64,000 bases of DNA, taken from assembly GCA_017303895.1 (NCBI GenBank), contig JAFLBF010000005.1:115148-179147 (forward strand), written 5' to 3'. This DNA is from Bacteroidota bacterium. GTDB lineage: Bacteria; Bacteroidota; Bacteroidia; 2-12-FULL-35-15. The notes beneath the pieces are model-generated. The model worked only from the letters and a program-made list of their open reading frames with translations. It was not told the DNA's origin and ran no database searches. Below are positions 9,451 through 18,107 of this stretch, in pieces (position 1 is the stretch's first letter; each line of letters begins with the position of its first letter). Made by a program: the position numbers and the translations under genes.

Positions 9451-10119
9451 ATGAAAGTAATTGTAATATCAGCACATCCCGATGATGAAGTGTTAGGTTG
9501 TGGAGGAACATTGCTAAAGCATAAAGCAAATGGTGATGATATCGTTTGGCTTATTGTGACCAATGTGTTTGAAAGTCATGGTTTTTCAAAAGAACGTGTT
9601 GCTAGTCGACAAGAAGAGATCAAGAAGGTAGCTGATATGTTTGGCTTTAGTTCTGTTCATCAGCTTAACTATCCTACCATGAGTTTAGATTCAACTTCTT
9701 TAAATACCCTGATCCCTAAAATATCAGAGGTGTTTATGGAAGTAAAACCGGAGATGATCTATGTGATGAATCGCTCTGATGCACATTCCGATCATCGAAT
9801 TACTTTTGATGCAGTTGCCGCTTGTACAAAATCTTTCAGGTATCCCTTCATTAAAAAAGTGTTGATGTATGAGTGCTTGTCAGAAACTGAATTTGCACCT
9901 GCTATACCGGAGAAAGTGTTTTTGCCAAATTATTATGTAGATATTACTAACCATTTTAATAAAAAAATAGAGATCACCCAAGTGTATGCTTCTGAATTAG
10001 GAGAGCATCCATTTCCAAGAAGTTTAAAAAATATTGAAGCACTCGCTACATTCAGAGGAGCGTCCGTTGGTGTAATTTATGCTGAAGCATTTCAACTCAT
10101 TAAATTTATTGATAAATAA
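9451..10119 (+). CDS. PIG-L (LmbE-like) zinc N-deacetylase
   Basis: A 222-residue protein with the zinc motif AHPDDEVLGCGGT at residues ~8-20 and a second metal His in SDAHSDHR. PIG-L enzymes remove acetyl groups from GlcNAc-type substrates. In a legionaminic operon it could supply free amines for other N-acyl groups, working with the GNAT gene, or act on an early GlcNAc intermediate. It overlaps the next gene by one base. Confidence 0.85.
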   Translation: MKVIVISAHPDDEVLGCGGTLLKHKANGDDIVWLIVTNVFESHGFSKERVASRQEEIKKVADMFGFSSVHQLNYPTMSLDSTSLNTLIPKISEVFMEVKPEMIYVMNRSDAHSDHRITFDAVAACTKSFRYPFIKKVLMYECLSETEFAPAIPEKVFLPNYYVDITNHFNKKIEITQVYASELGEHPFPRSLKNIEALATFRGASVGVIYAEAFQLIKFIDK

Positions 10120-10736
10120 TGAAAAACATCGCTTTAATTGGTTATTCCGGACATGCTTTTGTTGCTTTTGAGATCTTCTTTTCTCAAGGTTTAATTGTTA
10201 GTGCTTATACCGATAAAGAAGAGAAATCCTTGAATCCCTATAGTTTAAAATGGTTAGGTGATGAGAATGATGCGGAAGTAGTTGAAAAGTTAAAAGCCTA
10301 TACTTATTTTGTGAGTATTGGAGATAATACGATCCGTAAAAAAGTTTCGGAACAATTGATCCCAATATTTGGTCAGGCTGAAAATGCATTGCATAAAACA
10401 GCTATTATATCCAGAAGCATGAATGCCGGAGTTGGTAATATGTTTGCACCACGTGTGGTGATCAATCCTCTGGTTAAAATTGGGAATGGAGTCATCTGTA
10501 ATACCGGTTCTATCATTGAACATGAATGTGTGATCCATGATTATGCGCATATTGCTCCAGGTGCTGTTCTTTGTGGCAATGTGACAGTAGGTGAAGGGAG
10601 TTTTGTTGGGGCAAATGCTGTAGTAAAACAAGGAGTGACTATTGGTAAGAATGTAATCATTGGTGCCGGTGCAGTGATTATTAAAGATATTGAAGACAAT
10701 AAAAAAGTAGTAGGTAATCCACAACGTTTTATATGA
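10119..10736 (+). CDS. NeuD/PglD-like sugar O/N-acetyltransferase (LegH-type)
   Basis: A 205-residue protein with an N-terminal Rossmann-like PglD domain (IALIGYSGHAFVAFEIF) and a C-terminal left-handed beta helix made of hexapeptide repeats (GVGNMFAP, IGNGVICN, VGEGSFVG, IGKNVIIGAGAV). This architecture is that of PglD and LegH, which acetylate the 4-amino group made by the aminotransferase. It is coupled by a one-base overlap to the deacetylase and a four-base overlap to the nucleotidyltransferase. Confidence 0.82.
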   Translation: MKNIALIGYSGHAFVAFEIFFSQGLIVSAYTDKEEKSLNPYSLKWLGDENDAEVVEKLKAYTYFVSIGDNTIRKKVSEQLIPIFGQAENALHKTAIISRSMNAGVGNMFAPRVVINPLVKIGNGVICNTGSIIEHECVIHDYAHIAPGAVLCGNVTVGEGSFVGANAVVKQGVTIGKNVIIGAGAVIIKDIEDNKKVVGNPQRFI

Positions 10737-11785
10737 TCGATCTAAATAAATTTATTCTTTCGGATAAGGAAACAGCTCGTACATCTCTTAAGTTGATCAA
10801 TGATCTGGCTATTCCTAATATTGCTGTTTTTGTGGTAAATGATCAGCAGCAATTAGTGGGATCTCTTACTGATGGTGATATTCGTAGAGGTTTGTTGAAT
10901 GGGAAAACAATAGATGATTCCATTACTTCTTTCATGAATGCAAACAGTAAGTGTTTTGTTGATGGAGAAAATAATTTTGAGAAAATCAGTCGCTACAAAG
11001 ATGCCGGAATACGATTTATACCTGTTTTAAATAAAAATAAAGAGATCATAAAGGTCGTAGATCTGGATAAATTGAGATCGATCATTCCTGTGAATGCAGT
11101 TTTGATGGCGGGAGGAAAGGGAGAGCGTTTGAAACCACTTACTGATAAAACTCCTAAGCCAATGCTTGAAATAGGAGGGAAACCGATCATTGTTCGTAAT
11201 ATCGAACGATTGGCCGGTTTTGGAGTAAATGATTTTTCAATCTCTGTTCGTCACATGGCGGATCAGATCGTGGAAGGCGTAAATGCACACAAATCGGAAG
11301 AACTAAATATCGACTTTGTAAAGGAAGAAATGCCATTAGGAACAATTGGTTCTGTAAGGCTGATAAAAGACATTAAGAATGATGTTGTTCTGTTGATGAA
11401 TTCCGATCTTTTAACGAATATTGATTTTCATGATTTTTATAAAAAATTCATCGATTCAAAAGCGGATATGCAGGTAGCTACGATTCCTTACCATGTAGAT
11501 GTTCCTTATGCAGTTATGGAGATCGATCAGGATGATAGAGTGTTATCATTTTCTGAAAAACCCCGTTATACCTATTATTCAAATGCAGGCATCTATTTAT
11601 TTAAAAAAGAATTGATCGATCTAATTCCGGATGGAATAGCATTTGATGCAACTCATTTCATGGAAGAAGTGATCAAAAACAATAAGAAATTGATCTCTTA
11701 TCCTATTTTGAGTTATTGGTTGGATATTGGAAGGATTGAGGATTTTTATAAGGCCCAGGAGGATGTAAAACACATTAATTTCTAA
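10733..11785 (+). CDS. ptmE: CBS-domain sugar-1-phosphate guanylyltransferase (PtmE-like)
   Basis: A 350-residue fusion. Residues ~1-120 are a CBS pair (VGSLTDGDIRRGLL is typical); residues ~122-350 are a nucleotidyltransferase with AGGKGERLKPLTDKTPKPML. This domain order is that of Campylobacter PtmE, which makes GDP-glucosamine from GlcN-1-phosphate for the legionaminic route. The CBS pair may sense adenine nucleotides. Other CBS-nucleotidyltransferases have other sugar substrates, but the LegB/LegC context supports PtmE. Confidence 0.8.
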   Translation: MIDLNKFILSDKETARTSLKLINDLAIPNIAVFVVNDQQQLVGSLTDGDIRRGLLNGKTIDDSITSFMNANSKCFVDGENNFEKISRYKDAGIRFIPVLNKNKEIIKVVDLDKLRSIIPVNAVLMAGGKGERLKPLTDKTPKPMLEIGGKPIIVRNIERLAGFGVNDFSISVRHMADQIVEGVNAHKSEELNIDFVKEEMPLGTIGSVRLIKDIKNDVVLLMNSDLLTNIDFHDFYKKFIDSKADMQVATIPYHVDVPYAVMEIDQDDRVLSFSEKPRYTYYSNAGIYLFKKELIDLIPDGIAFDATHFMEEVIKNNKKLISYPILSYWLDIGRIEDFYKAQEDVKHINF

Positions 11786-12474
11786 TGAATATTTTATACA
11801 TCATACCAGCTCGAGGTGGAAGCAAAGGCTTGCCCGGAAAAAATATAAAATTATTAGCCGGAAAGCCAATGATCGCCTATTCCATTGAAGCTGCATTAAA
11901 AGCAAAATACCAGGGAACTGTTTTTGTAAGTACTGATGATACTGCTATAGCGGATATAGCCAAGCAAAATGGAGCTCAGGTGCCCGTGCTTCGTCCTGCT
12001 GAATTAGCTACGGACACAGCTTCTACTACGGATGTGATCATTCATGCATTAGATCATTACAAACAACAACAAATTGTTTTTGACCTGATCGTTGTATTGC
12101 AGCCTACATCACCCTTAAGAACGTCAAAAGATATTGATGCTGCTATTGATCTAATGATTCAAAAGAAAGCAGCAGCGATCGTCTCTGTTTGTGAGAACGA
12201 ACATCATCCATTATGGTCGAATGCTTTGCCGGAAAATGGCTCTATGAGCGAATTTACCCGTGAAGAAGTAAAAGGGAAGAATAGACAGCAATTGCCTGTT
12301 TATTACCGCTTAAATGGTGCTGTTTATGTTTCTGCTGTAGAGGAGTTCTTAAAAAATAAAGGATTTGTTCACTCCGGCACTTATGCCTATATCATGCCTA
12401 CCGACAGATCTGTTGATATCGACCATTTGATCGATTTTAAACTTGCTGAATTGTTATTGGATCAAAAGAATTAA
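11785..12474 (+). CDS. legF: CMP-legionaminic acid synthetase (LegF/NeuA family)
   Basis: A 229-residue cytidylyltransferase with the N-terminal signature IPARGGSKGLPGKNIKLLAG and LQPTSPLR in the middle, as in CMP-nonulosonate synthetases. It activates legionaminic acid with CTP. It starts on the last base of the preceding stop and ends the operon; its last four bases overlap tail-to-tail with the minus-strand gene that follows. Confidence 0.9.
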   Translation: MNILYIIPARGGSKGLPGKNIKLLAGKPMIAYSIEAALKAKYQGTVFVSTDDTAIADIAKQNGAQVPVLRPAELATDTASTTDVIIHALDHYKQQQIVFDLIVVLQPTSPLRTSKDIDAAIDLMIQKKAAAIVSVCENEHHPLWSNALPENGSMSEFTREEVKGKNRQQLPVYYRLNGAVYVSAVEEFLKNKGFVHSGTYAYIMPTDRSVDIDHLIDFKLAELLLDQKN

Positions 12475-13343
12475 AGCTTTTTTCTTGTAAAAGCATCTAT
12501 GAAAGATACTTCACTTGCATTGTAGATCTTGCAATGATGGAACTTAGAATAGCGTTCTAATATCATATAGGCGCTGAATGTTCTACTCCAGATATCAAAG
12601 AATTCATGCGCTTTTTGAGTTACATTCGGGTTTCCGGCTTTTAGGAATGGAATGTATTTTATTTCTTGGTCATTTTCATAGAAGTGTGTTACCTTGGTGT
12701 GTAGCACATTGTCGTCACTCATGTGCAAATTTTCATGCCAAGTATGATCGGCTCCTAACAAATAAACTTCCTTGAATCCTAAATTAATAGAGAGAAAAAT
12801 TGCTGTTATCGCCACATTCAGACTTTGAGGCATGGCCAGATTCTTTCTGTAAAACCAGAATGCAACTTTTTCATATCCTTTAAAAACGGTATAATTGAAT
12901 GGTGTCAGGGTCACATTCTTGTTTTTGGTAACTATGCTTTGGAATGCAGCGGACTTTGTTGCAGCTTGGGGAACAAGCAAGTACATCGGCCAATCTGTTT
13001 TTTCTGTGATCGCCTTCAGGGTGTTTATAACAACTTCTGTTTTTCCATTCCAGAAGAATGGATCGATCATTACATAATATTTCGGTTTGAGTTGTGTGTA
13101 CTCATTGGTGATCGAAAAAGTATTTACACAAATAAGTTCAGACTGACTTATTTTTTCGTAATGTTTCTCCAGCGATTGCTTCAAAGAAGGGCCATTAGCC
13201 AGTACATAACAACTGTTTGAAGCGGCATGAGGCAGTTTATTCTTGAACTTCGATTTGATAACGATCTTCATGATCGACAAACAAGTGTTTATTCCTTGAA
13301 GGATCGTTTTCGAAAAATTCTTGTATGTTGTTTCTGAGGCCAT
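12471..13343 (-). CDS. DUF115/Maf-like protein, candidate nonulosonate transferase
   Basis: A 290-residue soluble protein. CYVLANGPSLKQSL at residues ~45-58 and VYLLGADHTWHENLHM at ~200-215 match the two conserved blocks of the DUF115 (MptE-like/Maf flagellin glycosylation) fold. Maf proteins transfer legionaminic or pseudaminic acid to protein serines or threonines. Tail-to-tail placement against legF makes this a natural candidate for using CMP-legionaminate. A minus-strand -7 box (CAAATGTA on the plus strand, 13359-13366) lies upstream. DUF115 also includes pterin diphosphokinases and glycan-locus proteins, so the transferase role is inference. Confidence 0.6.
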   Translation of the reverse strand: MASETTYKNFSKTILQGINTCLSIMKIVIKSKFKNKLPHAASNSCYVLANGPSLKQSLEKHYEKISQSELICVNTFSITNEYTQLKPKYYVMIDPFFWNGKTEVVINTLKAITEKTDWPMYLLVPQAATKSAAFQSIVTKNKNVTLTPFNYTVFKGYEKVAFWFYRKNLAMPQSLNVAITAIFLSINLGFKEVYLLGADHTWHENLHMSDDNVLHTKVTHFYENDQEIKYIPFLKAGNPNVTQKAHEFFDIWSRTFSAYMILERYSKFHHCKIYNASEVSFIDAFTRKKL

Positions 13344-13470
13344 GTATGTGTCCGGCTACAAATGTAATTAAACTAAGTTTATTTCTGTATTCATAGCGAG
13401 TCTTTTGTGCCGAATAAAGGATTAAATATGCTTTTTTTTGCTATTTTTGATCCTTCTAATATTTAATAGA

Positions 13471-14172
13471 ATGAAAAGTAATTTACCGCGTCCGATCGTT
13501 AATCTGGCTAAAAAGTTTGTTATCCCTTATTTGAGAAATAAGTGGAAAAAAGATCCAATGGTAGCCGAATGGGTGAAGAAAGGACTTATAGATGATAAAG
13601 AGATCGATTTTATTGTATTGAACTGGCATATTCACAAACAGCCTGTTCCTCGTCCTCATAAGATAAAACAGCAGATCATTGCTGAATTTGGCAAGAAGTA
13701 TAATTGTAGCTATTTGGTTGAAACAGGTACATTCAGAGGCGATATGATGGAAGCACAGAAAAAGAATTTTGAAAAGCTATATTCTATTGAATTGAGTGTG
13801 GAGTTCTGGGAAGCTGCCAAAAAGCGATTTAAGAATGATACAAATATTAATTTGTTACAGGGAGATAGTGGTAAAGTACTTCCTGAATTAGCTCCTACAC
13901 TGGATAAAACAACGTTGTTCTGGTTGGATGGTCATTATTGTGGCGGATCAACCGCTTTAAGTGAGATAGAGTGCCCGATCTATGCTGAAATTGATGCTGT
14001 ATTTAAGAATAATAAAAATCATGCAATGCTGATTGATGATGCGCGTTTGTTTGTGGGTAAGCATGACTATCCTACTATTCCGGAATTGACGAACTATGTG
14101 AAAAAGATCAATCCCGATTATTCAGTAACCGTGGCGGATGATATTATTCGTGTTGTAAATGAAAAAGCATAA
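13471..14172 (+). CDS. Class I SAM-dependent methyltransferase-like protein
   Basis: A 233-residue protein. The ATG at 13471 is preferred; an in-frame start at 13438 would add a hydrophobic stretch that overlaps a TAnnTTTG box (TATTTTTG at 13442-13449). LVETGTFRGDMMEA is a motif I variant, TLFWLDGHYCGG a motif near the active site, and LIDDARLF follows. Related proteins in polysaccharide loci are often O-methyltransferases of the TylF/FkbM type. It is followed by an FkbM methyltransferase three bases later, so the two are probably one transcript. Confidence 0.68.
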   Translation: MKSNLPRPIVNLAKKFVIPYLRNKWKKDPMVAEWVKKGLIDDKEIDFIVLNWHIHKQPVPRPHKIKQQIIAEFGKKYNCSYLVETGTFRGDMMEAQKKNFEKLYSIELSVEFWEAAKKRFKNDTNINLLQGDSGKVLPELAPTLDKTTLFWLDGHYCGGSTALSEIECPIYAEIDAVFKNNKNHAMLIDDARLFVGKHDYPTIPELTNYVKKINPDYSVTVADDIIRVVNEKA

Positions 14173-14175
14173 AGA

Positions 14176-14901
14176 ATGACGAATTTAGAACGCATCACGA
14201 AGAATTTCTTCCAAAAATTTGGCATTCTAGTCCGTAAGTACAATGCGGCTACCAGTGAGGAATTAAGAAGGATCAAATTACTTCAGCATCATGGTATTGA
14301 TCTGGTTTTTGATATCGGTGCTAATGCCGGACAATATGCCAGAGGAATAATGGATGCCGGCTATGCTGGTAAGGTCGTTTCTTTTGAACCATTATCTTCG
14401 GTTCATCAACAGATAGTTGCCGCTAGTAAAAGTTATACCAATTGGGTGGTTGCAGAGCGTTGCGCGATCGGAAGTTCAGAGCAGGAGATTGAGATCAATA
14501 TTTCAGCAAATTCTGTAAGTAGTACTTTGCTAAATATGTTGGATTCACATTATGAAGGTGCTCCTGATTCAAAGATCATTGGAAAGGAAAAAGTGAAAGT
14601 GTATCCTTTGGATCAAATTGCCAAAGAACATGCCGATAAAGCCAAAAATATTTTTATAAAGATTGATGTGCAAGGTTTTGAGCAGGAGGTGTTGAAAGGT
14701 GCACAGTCGATCATTTCCAAAGCAAAAGGAATTGAAATGGAGATTTCGATCATTCCATTATATGAAGGACAAAATTGGTTATTGCCTGATGTTTTAGATT
14801 TTATGAAGCAGAATGGTTTTCAATTAAAAAGTATAGCTCCTGCTTTCACTGATAATAAAACAGGTGTGATGTTGCAATGCAATGGCATCTTCTTTAGATA
14901 A
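14176..14901 (+). CDS. FkbM family methyltransferase
   Basis: A 241-residue SAM enzyme. VFDIGANAGQYARG (motif I), VVSFEPLSSVHQQI and FIKIDVQGFEQEVLKGA are hallmark FkbM segments. The family methylates hydroxyls of sugars and polyketides. Its place after another methyltransferase and before glycan genes suggests decoration of the surface glycan. A strong terminator follows at 14915-14949. Confidence 0.85.
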   Translation: MTNLERITKNFFQKFGILVRKYNAATSEELRRIKLLQHHGIDLVFDIGANAGQYARGIMDAGYAGKVVSFEPLSSVHQQIVAASKSYTNWVVAERCAIGSSEQEIEINISANSVSSTLLNMLDSHYEGAPDSKIIGKEKVKVYPLDQIAKEHADKAKNIFIKIDVQGFEQEVLKGAQSIISKAKGIEMEISIIPLYEGQNWLLPDVLDFMKQNGFQLKSIAPAFTDNKTGVMLQCNGIFFR

Positions 14902-14914
14902 AAAGAAACCTATT

Positions 14915-14949
14915 AAAAAAGCCCCTTAACATTCGTTAAGGGGCTTTTT
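14915..14949. terminator. Bidirectional intrinsic terminator
   Basis: A perfect stem of AAAAAGCCCCTTAAC and its complement around the loop ATTC, flanked by A and T tracts. It separates converging genes ending at 14901 (+) and 14969 (-), so it can serve both strands. Confidence 0.85.
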
Positions 14950-14968
14950 GTTTGATCTTAGAAAAAGT

Positions 14969-16048
14969 TTAGTCGCAATTTTTCACATTGATCATTTTGC
15001 TCATGTTGTTGTACATGTCGATCAACGTGTTCTCCAGGTTCCACTCATATTTCCATTCCGGGTAATCCTTTTGGAATTTCGACACATCGCTGATGTACCA
15101 GATATGATCGCCACTGCGGGCTTGATCGCTGTATGAATAATTTAATTTGTTTCCGGTTATCTTCTCACAAAGTGTTATGGCTTCCAGCATCGAGCAATTC
15201 GCAAATCGTCCACCACCGGCATTATAAGCAACGCCTTGTTTCGGATTTTGATAAAAATGCCAGAACATGTTCACCAAATCGGAGCTATGAATATTATCTC
15301 TCACCTGTTTTCCTTTGTAACCGAATATTGTATAAGGATTTCCGGATAAAGTACATTTCATTAAGTAGGATAAAAATCCATGAAGTTGTGCTCCGCTGTG
15401 ATTAGGTCCTGTTAAGCAACCACCTCTGAATATACCCACATTCATATCAAAATATCTTCCATATTCTTGCGCCATTACATCAGCAGCAACTTTAGATGCG
15501 CCAAAAACAGAATGCTTGGTATTGTCCAAGCTCATTTGCTCATCGATACCATTCTTAAAATATGGATGATTTTCGGCTATCTCCCAACGCGTTTCTGTTT
15601 CTACCAATGGAAGAAAATTAGGATTGTCACCGTACACTTTATTGGTTGATGTAAATATAAAAACTGTTTTTTCACAATACTTACGGGTTAATTCTAACAT
15701 GTGCAGCGTCCCTGTTGCATTTACCCCGAAATCAGTTAAAGGTTCTTTGGCTGCCCAGTCGTGACTAGGTTGTGCCGCTGTATGGACTACCAGTTTAATG
15801 TCGTTTCCATACTGGTTAAAGATCTTTTCTAATTCTGCATAATTACGGATATCAATAGAATGGTGCTCGTAATTGCTAACACTCTCTTGAATACGGTTAA
15901 CATTCCAGTTGGTGGATGCTTCTTTCCCAAAAAAGTAAGCACGCATATCATTGTCAATTCCAATGATCTTATCAAATTTTTTAGAGAAAAAAGTAACTGA
16001 TTCGCTTCCGATCAATCCACCTGAACCTGTAACAAGAGCAATATTCAT
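14969..16048 (-). CDS. NAD-dependent epimerase, CDP-paratose 2-epimerase-like SDR
   Basis: A 359-residue extended [13 protein letters not shown] at residues 7-16 binds [15 protein letters not shown] is as in the RfbE/paratose 2-epimerase group. The usual catalytic YxxxK appears as FGASK, with Phe where Tyr is expected, followed by [15 protein letters not shown]. The conserved surroundings suggest a fixed subfamily trait rather than decay. It probably epimerises or oxidises a nucleotide or carrier sugar. It precedes a glycosyltransferase on the same strand. A -7 box on this strand lies at 16075-16082 (TATCTTTG), 27 bases before the ATG. Confidence 0.75.
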   Translation of the reverse strand: MNIALVTGSGGLIGSESVTFFSKKFDKIIGIDNDMRAYFFGKEASTNWNVNRIQESVSNYEHHSIDIRNYAELEKIFNQYGNDIKLVVHTAAQPSHDWAAKEPLTDFGVNATGTLHMLELTRKYCEKTVFIFTSTNKVYGDNPNFLPLVETETRWEIAENHPYFKNGIDEQMSLDNTKHSVFGASKVAADVMAQEYGRYFDMNVGIFRGGCLTGPNHSGAQLHGFLSYLMKCTLSGNPYTIFGYKGKQVRDNIHSSDLVNMFWHFYQNPKQGVAYNAGGGRFANCSMLEAITLCEKITGNKLNYSYSDQARSGDHIWYISDVSKFQKDYPEWKYEWNLENTLIDMYNNMSKMINVKNCD

Positions 16049-16109
16049 TTTGAGAGGCTAAGAAATTTAGAGTGCAAAGATAGGACTAAAGTTTTAATTT
16101 GTAAAATCT

Positions 16110-17252
16110 CTATTCTGCCCAGGAAGCAATAGTGTCATAGCTTTTTGTGATGAGCTCCGATAATTCCACCGAAATGGTATGAGAATTTTGTTTCTTTGTT
16201 TCAATATCTTGTTGGGTAATGCTTTTCAGAGTGTTGACCACATTATTCTTCATCTGATCATTTTCTTCGATCAGCCAGCCGGCTCTGCTCAATAAATGCC
16301 AGTTGTCGCTTTCTTTACTGCCACAGAAAAGGATGGTTGCACCTGAACAAACACTACTTACTGCCTTTGATGGAACGGCAATGTGTGTCCAGGTCTCTAA
16401 TAGTGTCACTAAATGGATGTCAACATGGTGCAATTCATTGCGAGGGATGGAGTTCAGTAAGGTGATCCCTTTTTTGTTGTTTGCATAAGCTTTTATTTCT
16501 TCAGCTTTTGTTCCGTATATAGCAATCACCATGTGTTGCGTCTCAGGATCAATAGCATCAATAACTGCTTTTATGAATGCCGGTGAATGTGGGGTGCCGC
16601 AATTACCTGCATAGCCTAAATAGATCTTTTCAGGGTATGCTTTCCAACCTGGTGTTTCGTTTGTTTTATGCTGATCAACAAAAACGCCACAGGGCAAAAC
16701 AACACTATCAATCTCTTTTGCATACTTTTTATGTAAAACATCGCGCTGTTTTGGGCCCAATGCGATCAGTTTTTTAGGTGCATTTTTGTATGTTTGTTTG
16801 ATGATGAATTTGTAGAGAGGATTGTTATATCCGATCACATTGGTTGCCGCATATCCTTCCGGGAAAAGATCCATACTCCATAATATCCAGTTTCTGTTTC
16901 TCTTTCCTAATAGCATTGAAGCCCACATAGGAAGCAGGGGTGGACTTGTCATAACAATGATAGGCCCATGGTCCAGTTTTCTGGCTTTTTTTATGAGCCA
17001 ATATCCATCCAAAAATCCGCTTAAATAACTAAGGATCTTTTTTTTTCCTTGATAGATCGTTTTGATCGGGTAAACATTTCCAACAGGTACTCTTCTGTTT
17101 CCTCCGCCCTCATAATGTCTGTCAATGTGTACTACTGACACATCAATTCCATGTTTATTTATTAAATAATTAGCGAGATCCCAGGCGTTTTCACCTGTAA
17201 TATTAATATTAGGAGGGTAATGCCTGTTTACGATCGTGATCTTTTTACTCAT
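16110..17252 (-). CDS. GT4-like (WbuB-type) glycosyltransferase
   Basis: A 380-residue protein with the GT-B layout. The N-terminus (ITIVNRHYPPNINITGENAWDLA) resembles WbuB donor/acceptor domains; IVMTSPPLLPMWASML and LGYAGNCGTPHSPAF mark the domain junction and nucleotide-sugar binding half. It has no membrane segment and would act on the cytoplasmic face. It probably adds one sugar to the lipid-linked surface glycan. The 12-base gap from the upstream TPR gene suggests co-transcription. Confidence 0.75.
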   Translation of the reverse strand: MSKKITIVNRHYPPNINITGENAWDLANYLINKHGIDVSVVHIDRHYEGGGNRRVPVGNVYPIKTIYQGKKKILSYLSGFLDGYWLIKKARKLDHGPIIVMTSPPLLPMWASMLLGKRNRNWILWSMDLFPEGYAATNVIGYNNPLYKFIIKQTYKNAPKKLIALGPKQRDVLHKKYAKEIDSVVLPCGVFVDQHKTNETPGWKAYPEKIYLGYAGNCGTPHSPAFIKAVIDAIDPETQHMVIAIYGTKAEEIKAYANNKKGITLLNSIPRNELHHVDIHLVTLLETWTHIAVPSKAVSSVCSGATILFCGSKESDNWHLLSRAGWLIEENDQMKNNVVNTLKSITQQDIETKKQNSHTISVELSELITKSYDTIASWAE

Positions 17253-17264
17253 ACATACATTTTA

Positions 17265-18023
17265 TTAAAGCTTTTTCAAAAGCGCCTCTGCATCTTTTTT
17301 TGCTTTAATATCATCCTCGTTAGTTGGAGTTGCTTCTGAAACTTTCTTCGCCCAAACTTTTGCTTCTGCTTTTTTGCCCATATCATAATAAGTTTGAGCT
17401 AATTCTAATTGATGAAGAATGAATTTAGGTTCTAGCGTAATGGCGGTCATAAATGATTTAACGGCATCTTCAAATGAGCCTCCAGGAGGAACACCGCCAA
17501 AGAATGAATTGATCATTGCTTTTTCAATAGAGCTGAAGTTAGCTACTGTTCTATGCCATCTGCCCAAAATGTGGTATGCTCCCGCATGCTTCGGATTTAA
17601 TTCAATTGCTCTATCGACTTGTGATTTGATCAATTTTGCATTTGCAATTTTCTGTTTTGAACTTGCATTTTCATTGATACGTCCAAGTGCCATAGCATAT
17701 ACATAATGAGCATCGGCACTTTTTTCATTGATTTTTATCGCTTTCTTCGCTAAATATTCTGCTATTTGGTAATGCTTGATCTTTTGTGCCTCAGCAGCTA
17801 TATGATAAAACCCGAATTTGGAATAACAATAGCTAGCATATTGTAGATAGTTCACATTGTTGGAATCCGATTGAAGTAATACCTGGAATAGTGGGTAGGC
17901 TTCTTTGTATTTATATTCGGATTTAAATTTCATCGCTTTCTCATAAAGAGCATCGTTGCCTTGTGAAAAAGAAGTAGAAATGAACCCGGTCATCAATAAA
18001 AGTGGTAAAATGTATTTTTTCAT
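17265..18023 (-). CDS. Secreted/periplasmic TPR-repeat protein
   Basis: A 252-residue protein with signal peptide MKKYILPLLLMTGFISTSFSQ, then TPR-like helical repeats (KAMKFKSEYKYKEAYPLFQVL; AEYLAKKAIKINEKSADAHYVYAMALG; DRAIELNPKHAGAYHILGRWH; AITLEPKFILHQLELAQTYYDMG). The long insert before the fourth repeat resembles the RMD-type TPR group. It is a probable periplasmic scaffold of unknown partner. Confidence 0.75.
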   Translation of the reverse strand: MKKYILPLLLMTGFISTSFSQGNDALYEKAMKFKSEYKYKEAYPLFQVLLQSDSNNVNYLQYASYCYSKFGFYHIAAEAQKIKHYQIAEYLAKKAIKINEKSADAHYVYAMALGRINENASSKQKIANAKLIKSQVDRAIELNPKHAGAYHILGRWHRTVANFSSIEKAMINSFFGGVPPGGSFEDAVKSFMTAITLEPKFILHQLELAQTYYDMGKKAEAKVWAKKVSEATPTNEDDIKAKKDAEALLKKL

Positions 18024-18107
18024 TTTAGTAAGGTTTTTATTGTTTTTGATGTTTTATAGTGAAAATTTACATCTAAATTAGTGAATAAAATTATACCCTC
18101 GTTAGCT

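Noticed and set aside
10290..10724. 144-residue minus-strand frame
   Set aside because: It is the reverse of the hexapeptide repeats of the acetyltransferase gene; low-complexity shadow.
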